A stretch of DNA of 6,705 bases from assembly GCA_038232935.1 (NCBI GenBank), contig JBBSMX010000185.1:1-6705 (forward strand), given 5' to 3'. The notes under the pieces are model-generated. The model did no database searches and was not told where the DNA came from. It saw only the letters and a list, made by a program, of their open reading frames with translations. Both the position numbers and the translations under genes were made by a program. This document shows positions 1 to 5,172 of the stretch, piece after piece (position 1 is the stretch's first letter; each line of letters starts with the position of its first letter). This DNA comes from JBBSMX01 sp038232935. Its GTDB lineage: Bacteria; Bacteroidota; Rhodothermia; Rhodothermales; JANQRZ01.

Positions 1-133
1 CGGGTGGCCTGGTCGAGTACATTGCTGGTCATCGGGTTGGCGGGGTTGCTGGTGCGAGGGGAGTGGTCAACTCCACCCTACGCACGACGCAGCGACTTGC
101 CAACCCGTTCTCTACTTCAACCCGCGACTGACG
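1..133. other. Upstream leader region of the first gene, no confident gene
   Basis: No convincing gene is visible here. All three forward frames are open through most of it. The frame of the gene at 134 is open to the left edge, and another forward frame ends at a TGA at 129-131, so the 3' end of an upstream gene cannot be excluded. The conceptual peptide in the downstream gene's frame is rich in Cys, Trp and Gly before about position 104 and does not look like protein. It becomes plausible (VLYFNPRLT) only just before the TTG at 134. An 8-nt direct repeat, ttgctggt, occurs at 22-29 and 46-53. A hairpin lies at 52-85 and is listed separately. Confidence 0.4.
52..85 (+). promoter_or_regulatory. 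Imperfect stem-loop in leader
   Basis: The arms gtgcg (52-56) and cgcac (81-85) pair. Next, agg (57-59) pairs with cct (77-79), and gtgg (63-66) pairs with ccac (73-76) around the loop tcaact. There is a 3-nt one-sided interior loop (60-62) and a single bulged A (80). No run of T follows, so it does not look like an intrinsic terminator. It lies about 50 nt before the start of the first gene and could be a leader structure. This is a by-eye fold only. Confidence 0.3.
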
Positions 134-661
134 TTGAGCTATCCCAAACCCTGCTTTGGCAAGCAGGATGCGTTCATCGGGAGGGTGACCGACTACCTCG
201 GTCGTCGGGGCATAGCCCCTCGCACCCTGGGCGTGACGGACTACGACATGGACGCCCCGCTCAAGGCGATCCGGCGGCTCATGCTGGAGTCCAACGGCCT
301 CATCACCGTGGCTTTCCGGCGCACGTTCGTCGAGAAGGGGACCGCACGCTTCCGGACCGATATCGCCACGCTTCAGGAGTCCGTCGTCGATGGGACGTGG
401 CTGACGACGCCGTGGGCGCACATCGAGCCGGCGATGGCGTACCAGCTCGGGCTGCCGATCTTGATCCTGCGGGAAAAGGGCGTGCTCGCTGACGGGATGC
501 TGGAGCGGGGGGTGGTCGGGCTCTACATGCCGGAGTTCGATCTGGAGAGGCCGCTCGACGAGTACTTCACCTCAGCCGAGTGGAACGGGATCATCGGGAA
601 GTGGGAAGGCTACGTCCGGTCGGTCGTGGAACAGAAAGGTCGTCCGCCTCAGCTCTACTGA
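134..661 (+). CDS. Conserved protein of unknown function, possible nucleoside-deoxyribosyltransferase/TIR-like Rossmannoid fold
   Basis: The 175-residue reading starts at a TTG and ends at TGA 659-661. I recognise the sequence style as a conserved family but have no assigned function. Two blocks stand out. Residues 52-63 (ESNGLITVAFRR) look like a strand followed by a loop. Residues 94-109 (WAHIEPAMAYQLGLPI) resemble the glutamate-containing helix and strand of nucleoside 2-deoxyribosyltransferase and TIR-like folds, where a Glu acts on N-glycosidic bonds; E98 would be the candidate. A further conserved-looking block is VVGLYMPEFDLE (127-138). No signal peptide or membrane segment is visible. 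The start is uncertain: there is no ATG or GTG in frame upstream, there is no Shine-Dalgarno sequence, and the frame is open to the window edge. The residues VLYFNPRLT encoded just upstream would make a good first beta strand, so the true protein may be longer. The fold assignment is inference. Confidence 0.7.
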   Translation: MSYPKPCFGKQDAFIGRVTDYLGRRGIAPRTLGVTDYDMDAPLKAIRRLMLESNGLITVAFRRTFVEKGTARFRTDIATLQESVVDGTWLTTPWAHIEPAMAYQLGLPILILREKGVLADGMLERGVVGLYMPEFDLERPLDEYFTSAEWNGIIGKWEGYVRSVVEQKGRPPQLY

Positions 662-793
662 TCCGATATCGGGTGGAGGTGCCCGACCCGACTTCCCCGC
701 CTCGCCTGTATTTTAAGCGACCTCGGAACGCCGCTCCGGCCGATCTCCGTACAGGCGTGCTCCGCCTTCCTCTCATCCCCCGAAAGCCAACGC
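662..793. promoter_or_regulatory. Intergenic region before can with 8-bp inverted repeat
   Basis: This gap holds an exact 8-bp inverted repeat: cgcctgta at 703-710 and tacaggcg at 750-757, with 39 nt between the arms. Immediately after the left arm comes an AT-rich pocket, tattttaa (709-716), which is conspicuous in GC-rich surroundings and could serve as a -10-like element. Smaller pairings lie inside the loop (for example gga 725-727 with tcc 735-737). A short hairpin candidate, cgggt (670-674) with acccg (686-690), follows the stop of the preceding gene but has no T-run. The region could hold the can promoter and a structured leader or an operator; which one cannot be told from sequence alone. 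Confidence 0.35.
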
Positions 794-1450
794 ATGCGCA
801 CGCTGAAAGACCTGTTCGACAACAACCGGGGGTGGGCCTCGGCCATCCGGGAGCGAGACCCCGAATTCTTTACCCACCTCTCCAGCCAGCAGGCGCCGCG
901 CTACCTGTGGATCGGCTGCGCCGACAGCCGCGTCCCGGCCAACGAGATCGTTGGGCTCCGGCCGGGCGAGCTGTTCGTCCACCGGAACGTGGCGAACATC
1001 GTGGTGCATACGGACCTCAACTGTCTCTCCGTGCTCCAGTACGCCGTCGAGGTCCTGCACGTCGCGCACGTGATCGTGTGCGGGCACTACGGCTGCGGCG
1101 GCGTACTCGCCGCGCTCGCGGACCGCGAGCTCGGGCTGATCGACAACTGGCTGCGGCACGTGCAGGACGTGAGGCACAAGCACGCCGCGATGCTCGACGC
1201 GCTCCCCGACGACCACGCCCGGCTGCGGCGGCTCTGCGAGCTCAACGTGATCGAGCAGGTCGTCAACGTGTGCCAGACGACGATCATGCGGAGCGCGTGG
1301 GGACAGGGGCAGCGGGTGGCCGTCCACGGGTGGATTTACGGGCTCAAAGACGGCCTCCTCCGCGACCTCGGCTTCAGCGTCTCGGGGGCCGACGAACTCG
1401 CCGAGCAGTACCGGGCCGCGCTCGATGCGCTCGGCGTGGCGCAAGACTGA
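794..1450 (+). CDS. can: Beta-class carbonic anhydrase
   Basis: This cytoplasmic zinc enzyme interconverts CO2 and bicarbonate, supplying bicarbonate for carboxylation reactions and helping pH balance. The 218-residue protein is the usual length of the bacterial Can type. The zinc and catalytic motifs are all present: CADSRVP gives C42, D44 and R46, and GHYGCGG gives H98 and C101. These match the canonical Cys-His-Cys zinc set plus the Asp-Arg dyad of beta-carbonic anhydrases. The segment GELFVHRNVANIV (58-70) and the C-terminal VHGWIYGLKDG (177-187) are also typical of the family. The ATG at 794 gives the standard N-terminus of this family (MRTLKDLFDNN), so the start is well supported although no clear Shine-Dalgarno sequence precedes it. 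The acetyltransferase gene follows after 12 nt and is probably cotranscribed. No transporter of the SulP type lies next to it. Confidence 0.96.
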   Translation: MRTLKDLFDNNRGWASAIRERDPEFFTHLSSQQAPRYLWIGCADSRVPANEIVGLRPGELFVHRNVANIVVHTDLNCLSVLQYAVEVLHVAHVIVCGHYGCGGVLAALADRELGLIDNWLRHVQDVRHKHAAMLDALPDDHARLRRLCELNVIEQVVNVCQTTIMRSAWGQGQRVAVHGWIYGLKDGLLRDLGFSVSGADELAEQYRAALDALGVAQD

Positions 1451-1462
1451 TCACTCGGTTCG

Positions 1463-1972
1463 ATGCACCTCCGCACTGCCATCGCTGCCGACGTGCCCGC
1501 GCTCGCCGCGCTCTACGCCGAGGCCGTCCGCTCCGCTGGCCCCGCTCACTACGACGCCACGCAGATCGAAGCGTGGGCCGCGTTCGCCGACAGCCTGCCC
1601 CGCTCCAGCGGGGAGGCACGGTTCCGCTCGTTCGTGCTCGCCCCCCTCACGCTCGTCGCCGAAGACACGGTTGCCGGTGACACGAGCGGGATTGTCGGCT
1701 TCGCGGGACTCGCGTCGGGCGGCCACGTGACGGCGCTGTACGTGCGCAGCGACCGGATGCGGCGGGGGATCGGCTCGGCGCTGCTACGCGCCCTCATCGA
1801 GCGAGCCGAGGCGCAGGGAATCGCCCGGCTCCACACCGAGGCCAGTCCGTTCAGCCGCCCCGTCTTCGCACGGCACGGGTTCGTGCTCGACGCGGTCGAG
1901 ACCGTCGAGCGACGCGGGGCGACGTTCGAGCGCTACCGGATGGTCCGCCGTCTCACAGCGAATGGGGGTTAG
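1463..1972 (+). CDS. GNAT-family N-acetyltransferase, YafP-like
   Basis: A predicted cytoplasmic acetyl-CoA-dependent N-acetyltransferase of 169 residues with a single GNAT domain. Motif A covers about residues 88-120: the strand VTALYV, then the pyrophosphate-binding loop RRGIGSALL (100-108) and its helix. The position usually held by Gln or Arg three residues before the first Gly of that loop is Met99, a variation also tolerated in the YafP group. The N-terminal HYDATQIEAWA (29-39) and the C-terminal PVFARHGFVLD (133-143), with a following RRGATFERYRM segment, resemble E. coli YafP. That likeness is from memory, not a search. The substrate is unknown. The ATG at 1463 lies 12 nt after can. 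The TAG stop (1970-1972) overlaps the stop of the convergent hydrolase gene, and no terminator is visible between them. Confidence 0.9.
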   Translation: MHLRTAIAADVPALAALYAEAVRSAGPAHYDATQIEAWAAFADSLPRSSGEARFRSFVLAPLTLVAEDTVAGDTSGIVGFAGLASGGHVTALYVRSDRMRRGIGSALLRALIERAEAQGIARLHTEASPFSRPVFARHGFVLDAVETVERRGATFERYRMVRRLTANGG

Positions 1973-3003
1973 AGCACGAGTTGGCCGCCGACGGGGAGGA
2001 CGTGCAGCCGCTCCGGATCCAGCCCGCGCGCGGCGGCGCGCTCGGGGATGAGTCGGCGCGGCGCATCCAACAAGTCGTCGGCGAGGTCGAAGGTGCCCCA
2101 GTGGACGGCGAGGAGGTGGGTGCCGTGCGCCGGCCCGCCGAGGTCCTCGTACGCTTGCAGCGCGAGGTCGGGATCGACGTGGACGCGGGCCATGAACCAG
2201 CGCGGCTCGAACGCGCCGACCGGCATGATCACGACGTCCGGCGGGCCGAGCCGCTCGCGCACGTCCGCGAAGTGCGAGGCGTAGCCCGTGTCGCCGGCGT
2301 AGTAGACCGTCGGCGCGTCGGCGTCGAGGGGTTCGAGGTACCAGCTCGCCCAGAGCGTCCGGTCGCGGTCCCAGGGTGAGCGGCCGGAGAAGTGCTTGGC
2401 CGGAGCGCAGTGGACGCGGAGGCCCTGTACCTCGACGACCTGCCACCAGTCTAACTCCAGCACGCGCGCCGCGCCGAGCAGCGCCCCGACGCCGAGGGGG
2501 ACGAGAAAAAGCGGCCGGTCGCGCTCGTGCAGGAACTGGACGGCGTCGAGGTCGAGGTGGTCGTAATGGTCGTGCGAAAGGAGGACGAGGTTGATGTGCG
2601 GGAGGTCGGCAGGGTCGAGCGGGAGCGGCACCTCGCGCTTCGGGCCGGCGAACGAGAGCGGGCTGGCGCGGTCGGCGAAGACGGGGTCGGTGAGGATGTT
2701 CAGCCCGCCGAGTTGGACGAGGACCGTCGAGTGGCCGAGCCACGAGAGGCGGACGCCGTCGGGCGGAACGGCGATCGAGGCCGGGGCGAGCGGCTGGAAG
2801 GGGGCCGGCCGCTGCTCCGGCTTCGAGCCGAGGAGGAACGACGCGCCCCACTTCGCCGCTTTGAGGAAGGGCGGGTCGTCGTTGTCGCCCCAGACGTTCG
2901 TGAAGCCGCTGCTCGTGTGGTGACGCGTGTCGTGCCAGGGGTGGGTGCAGACGACGGGCAGGGTGTCCCCCCTGGAGCGGGGCAGGCTGGTGGCGGCGGG
3001 CAT
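1969..3003 (-). CDS. Metallo-beta-lactamase-fold hydrolase, NAPE-PLD/RomA-like
   Basis: The 344-residue protein has a full binuclear metal site. It comprises the HxHxDH motif SHDHYDHL (H144, H146, D148, H149), then H204 (PAKHFSGR), D238 (YYAGDTG) and H301 (AVHWGTF). This ligand order and the blocks WLGHSTVLVQ (88-97), TDPVF (105-109) and GPKR (120-123) are those of the group that includes N-acyl-phosphatidylethanolamine phospholipase D, RomA and UlaG-like enzymes. It is probably a phosphodiesterase, but the substrate cannot be read from sequence. The HHTSSGFTNVWG segment (28-39) is a typical N-terminal signature of this subgroup. The ATG at 3003 is the only start codon in frame: the frame stays open upstream to an in-frame stop at 3151-3153 (plus coordinates) without an ATG, GTG or TTG. 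The gene is convergent with the acetyltransferase and divergent from the beta-CASP gene. Confidence 0.92.
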   Translation of the reverse strand: MPAATSLPRSRGDTLPVVCTHPWHDTRHHTSSGFTNVWGDNDDPPFLKAAKWGASFLLGSKPEQRPAPFQPLAPASIAVPPDGVRLSWLGHSTVLVQLGGLNILTDPVFADRASPLSFAGPKREVPLPLDPADLPHINLVLLSHDHYDHLDLDAVQFLHERDRPLFLVPLGVGALLGAARVLELDWWQVVEVQGLRVHCAPAKHFSGRSPWDRDRTLWASWYLEPLDADAPTVYYAGDTGYASHFADVRERLGPPDVVIMPVGAFEPRWFMARVHVDPDLALQAYEDLGGPAHGTHLLAVHWGTFDLADDLLDAPRRLIPERAAARGLDPERLHVLPVGGQLVL

Positions 3004-3185
3004 CGGGGAGCAGGCAGCGGCGGTGACGAGGCGCGCGAGCGTGGGGTGCCTCGGGTGTGAATAGTGAAGGGATAGGGAGGTTGAGGCGACCGGTGACGAG
3101 AACTTGCGTGCCCTTCGTAGACTTTGATCAGGCTGTAGCCTGTGAACCGATCAGGCTGTAGCCTGATGAACTTTACCCGTTGTCG
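3004..3185. promoter_or_regulatory. Divergent intergenic region between two metallo-beta-lactamase-fold genes
   Basis: This 182-nt region must contain the promoters for the minus-strand hydrolase and for the plus-strand beta-CASP operon. It is noticeably less GC-rich than the genes from about 3055 on. Its main landmark is a pair of tandem palindromes at 3126-3171, listed separately, positioned 15-60 nt before the beta-CASP start. On the minus strand, a tattca stretch (plus 3058-3063) about 55 nt before the hydrolase ATG is a weak -10 candidate. No clear -35 partner, riboswitch or terminator could be identified. Confidence 0.4.
3126..3171. repeat. Two tandem copies of a ~23-nt palindromic repeat
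   Basis: The 17-mer gatcaggctgtagcctg occurs exactly at 3126-3142 and 3149-3165, a period of 23 nt. The similarity continues into tgaac after each copy, with one extra A in copy 2. Each copy is a palindrome around a central gt. Copy 1 has 6-bp arms (caggct and agcctg). Copy 2 has 8-bp arms (atcaggct at 3150-3157 and agcctgat at 3160-3167). The pentamer acttt flanks the pair on both sides (3121-3125 and 3170-3174). It may be a dispersed REP-like palindromic element or a double operator for the two divergent genes. It lacks the T-run of a terminator. Confidence 0.75.
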
Positions 3186-4583
3186 ATGCGATACCTCGCG
3201 CTGGGGAGTACCCGTGAGATTGGAGCCAGTTGCCACTACCTCAACGTCGCCGGCACCGGCCTCGTCCTCGACGCGGGCGTAGACCCCGAGGAGGACGGCG
3301 TCGAGAGCCTGCCGGACCTCGCGCTCATCCGTGACCGGATGGAGCGGCCCGTGGACCACGTGCTCGTCTCCCACGCCCACCACGACCACCTCGGCGCGCT
3401 CCCCGTGCTCGTCCAGCAGTTCCCCCATATCGGCATCCACATGACGAAGGCGACGCAGATGCTGGCCGAGGTGCTGCTGCCGTCGTCGGCCCGCCTCCAG
3501 CGCCGCCGCCTCTTGGAGGGCTCCACGACGGCTAAACCGCTCTTCGACTCCGACGCCGTCGAGGCGCTGGCCTATCTCTACGAAGGCCACGAACTCGGCG
3601 CGAACATCGACCTGACGGGGCGCAAGGCGAAGGCCCCCGTGCGCGGCCAGTTCTACCACGCCGGCCACATCCTCGGCGCGGCCGGCATTCTCATCGAGAC
3701 CGAAGAAGAGGGCGAGCCCCGCCGCATCTTTTACACGAGCGACACCCACCTCCGCCCGCAGACCATCATCCCCGGCGGCGAGTACCCCGACGGTCCCATC
3801 GACGTGCTCCTCCTCGAGTCCACGATGGGCGCGGACGAGGAGGCCGAGCAGACGACGCGCCGCGAGCAGGAGAAGCTCTTTGGCGAGGCCATCGCCCGGA
3901 CGCTGGAGCGTGGCGGGACCGTGCTCGTGCCCGTCTTCGCCCTCGGCCGAGCACAGGAGACCCTCGCCCTGCTCGACCGCTACAAGCGGCGCGGCATCAT
4001 CCCGAAGGAGACGCCGATCTACACGAACGGGCAGATGCGTGCTGTCGCCGATCTCTACGACCGGACGCGGCTCGCCACGCCCCGGCTGAACCCCGAGTTC
4101 GAGGTGTTCGGCGTCGACCAGCAGCGCTTCCCGCGCAACGACGAGGCCGGGCGTCGCGCCGTCGGCGAGCCCAGCATCCACGTCGTCTCCAGCGGCATGC
4201 TCTTCGAGCGCACGCTCTCGAACACGCTCGCGCAGTGGCTTGTCGAGGACGAGAAGCACGGCATCTTCTTCGTCGGCTTCTCGAAGGAGGACTCGCCCGG
4301 CGACCGGCTGCTGAAGGCGGCGGCCGAGGGGAAAGGCACCGTCGTCGTGCTCGACAAAGAGAACGGCGAGCAGCCCGTCAACGCCGAGGTCGCGCGCTTC
4401 CGGTTCAGCGGCCACTCCCACCGGCAGGACCTCGTCCAGCTCGTCGAGCGGCTGAGGCCGAAGAAGGTCGTGCTCGTCCACGGCGAGACGGACGCGAAGC
4501 ACTGGATGCGCGACACGATCCAGCGGTTCTACCCCGGCACCGAGGTCGTCCTCCCCGAGCAGGGTGTCGAAGTCGAGGTGTGA
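3186..4583 (+). CDS. Beta-CASP metallo-beta-lactamase ribonuclease (CPSF73/TTHA0252-like)
   Basis: A cytoplasmic zinc-dependent RNA-processing nuclease of 465 residues, close to the usual 430-470 of bacterial stand-alone beta-CASP RNases. Counting from the ATG at 3186, all seven motifs are present. Motif 1 is D29, motif 2 is SHAHHDHLGALP (H63, H65, D67, H68), motif 3 is H161 in AGHILGAAG, and motif 4 is D186 in YTSDT. The beta-CASP motifs are A at E211 (LLESTMG), B at H410 (FSGHSHRQD) and C at H432 (VLVHGE). VPVFALGRAQE (248-258) and SSGML (335-339) are further hallmarks of the RNase branch. There is no KH domain as in archaeal CPSF homologs, and no RNase J-type C-terminal domain. A TTG two codons upstream (3180) is an alternative start; the ATG was preferred because it gives the usual MRYLALGS beginning. 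The stop overlaps the next start by 1 nt, so translational coupling is likely. Confidence 0.93.
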   Translation: MRYLALGSTREIGASCHYLNVAGTGLVLDAGVDPEEDGVESLPDLALIRDRMERPVDHVLVSHAHHDHLGALPVLVQQFPHIGIHMTKATQMLAEVLLPSSARLQRRRLLEGSTTAKPLFDSDAVEALAYLYEGHELGANIDLTGRKAKAPVRGQFYHAGHILGAAGILIETEEEGEPRRIFYTSDTHLRPQTIIPGGEYPDGPIDVLLLESTMGADEEAEQTTRREQEKLFGEAIARTLERGGTVLVPVFALGRAQETLALLDRYKRRGIIPKETPIYTNGQMRAVADLYDRTRLATPRLNPEFEVFGVDQQRFPRNDEAGRRAVGEPSIHVVSSGMLFERTLSNTLAQWLVEDEKHGIFFVGFSKEDSPGDRLLKAAAEGKGTVVVLDKENGEQPVNAEVARFRFSGHSHRQDLVQLVERLRPKKVVLVHGETDAKHWMRDTIQRFYPGTEVVLPEQGVEVEV

Positions 4584-5164
4584 TGGAGGAAGCCGAGCGC
4601 GTTCCGGAGGGGGAGGACCGCACGGCATCCGTCGCAGCGGCCAATGCCTACGCCGTCGTCATCGTGCTGCCCGTCCTCGCCGTGCTCGTCGTCGGCTACG
4701 GGCTCGTCTGGGGCTGGGATGTGCTCGGCAACGGGTTCAACGCGCTCATTGAGCCGTTCTGGCTATTCCTGCTGCTCTTTGCAGTGGGCGTCGTCGTACA
4801 CGAGGCGCTGCACGGGATCGCGTGGCGGATGGCGGGGGCCGCGCCCGGCTCGGTCCGGTTCGGGTTTCAGTGGAAGACGCTGACGCCCTACGCCCACAGC
4901 AGCGCGCCGATGCGTGCGCGGGCGTACCGGATCGGCGTGCTCACGCCGGGCGGCGTGCTCGGGCTCGCGCCGGCGCTCGTTGGGCTCGCCGTCGGGGCGG
5001 GCGCGGCGTTCTGGTTCGGCGTCCTCTTCACGCTCGCGGCGGGCGGCGACGCGCTCATCCTGTGGCTGCTGCGCGGCGTGCCCGGCGACCGGCTCGTAAA
5101 AGATCACCCATCGAAACCAGGCTGCCTCATTTTGCCCGAACGCGCAGAGGCCGACGTGGTATAA
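4583..5164 (+). CDS. DUF3267-like integral membrane putative zinc metalloprotease
   Basis: A 193-residue membrane protein with about four hydrophobic helices (roughly residues 22-42, 57-77, 117-140 and 143-163). The second helix ends in the zincin signature HEALH (H73, E74, H77), followed by GIAWRMAG. A later helix carries AGGDALILWLL, whose D156 is a candidate third metal ligand. This layout, with the YAHSSAPMRARAYRIG loop (103-118) and the C-terminal DHPSKPGCLIL (174-184), fits the DUF3267 family of putative zincin peptidases. No activity is established for the family to my knowledge. The ATG at 4583 shares its A with the TGA of the upstream beta-CASP gene. A gagg at 4575-4578 could act as a Shine-Dalgarno sequence. 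The frame continues upstream inside the beta-CASP gene, but that part reads as arginine-rich shadow, so the overlap start is chosen. Confidence 0.85.
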   Translation: MEEAERVPEGEDRTASVAAANAYAVVIVLPVLAVLVVGYGLVWGWDVLGNGFNALIEPFWLFLLLFAVGVVVHEALHGIAWRMAGAAPGSVRFGFQWKTLTPYAHSSAPMRARAYRIGVLTPGGVLGLAPALVGLAVGAGAAFWFGVLFTLAAGGDALILWLLRGVPGDRLVKDHPSKPGCLILPERAEADVV

Positions 5165-5165
5165 T
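5160..5165 (+). promoter_or_regulatory. TATAAT box just before the FAD-oxidase start
   Basis: An exact TATAAT hexamer spans the TAA stop of the membrane-protein gene and ends 7 nt before the ATG at 5173. If used as a -10 element, transcription would begin at or next to the start codon and give a leaderless message. That would suit the lack of any Shine-Dalgarno sequence there. The nearest TTG-containing candidate (TTGCCC, 5132-5137) is 22 nt upstream of the box, which is longer than the usual 17, so the -35 support is poor. The match may be chance. Confidence 0.25.
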
Positions 5166-5172
5166 CGGCCCT

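Noticed and set aside
4..492. GTG-started plus frame whose first ~20 residues look hydrophobic, like a signal or membrane segment
   Set aside because: After about residue 45 it runs out of frame through the conserved gene at 134-661 and becomes Arg/Gly/His-rich. The hydrophobic start is not backed by any downstream domain.
670..690. Possible intrinsic terminator after the first gene
   Set aside because: The stem is only about 5 bp with a large loop and competing pairings, and no T-run follows.
773..1444. Minus-strand open frame opposite can
   Set aside because: The plus strand encodes an unambiguous beta-carbonic anhydrase; the antisense reading has no domain features.
1784..2851. Minus-strand open frame of 355 codons overlapping the acetyltransferase and hydrolase
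   Set aside because: It is out of frame with the metallo-beta-lactamase-fold gene on the same strand and consists mainly of Arg, Pro and Ala, a typical shadow.
3118..3126. TAGACTTTG as a Bacteroidota-type -7 element (TAnnTTTG)
   Set aside because: The spacing between TA and TTTG is one base too long, and no TTTG -33 element lies at a suitable distance.
4235..4582. Upstream extension of the membrane-protein frame inside the beta-CASP gene
   Set aside because: That stretch is Arg/Ala-rich and out of frame with the motif-bearing beta-CASP reading. The sensible protein begins at the overlapping ATG at 4583.
2700..4628. Very long minus-strand open frame (642 codons) opposite the beta-CASP gene
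   Set aside because: The opposite strand encodes a complete beta-CASP protein with every catalytic motif. The minus reading is compositionally shadow-like (Glu/Val/Leu/Arg-rich, then Ser/Pro/Arg-rich) with no recognisable domain, and it also overlaps the hydrolase gene out of frame.
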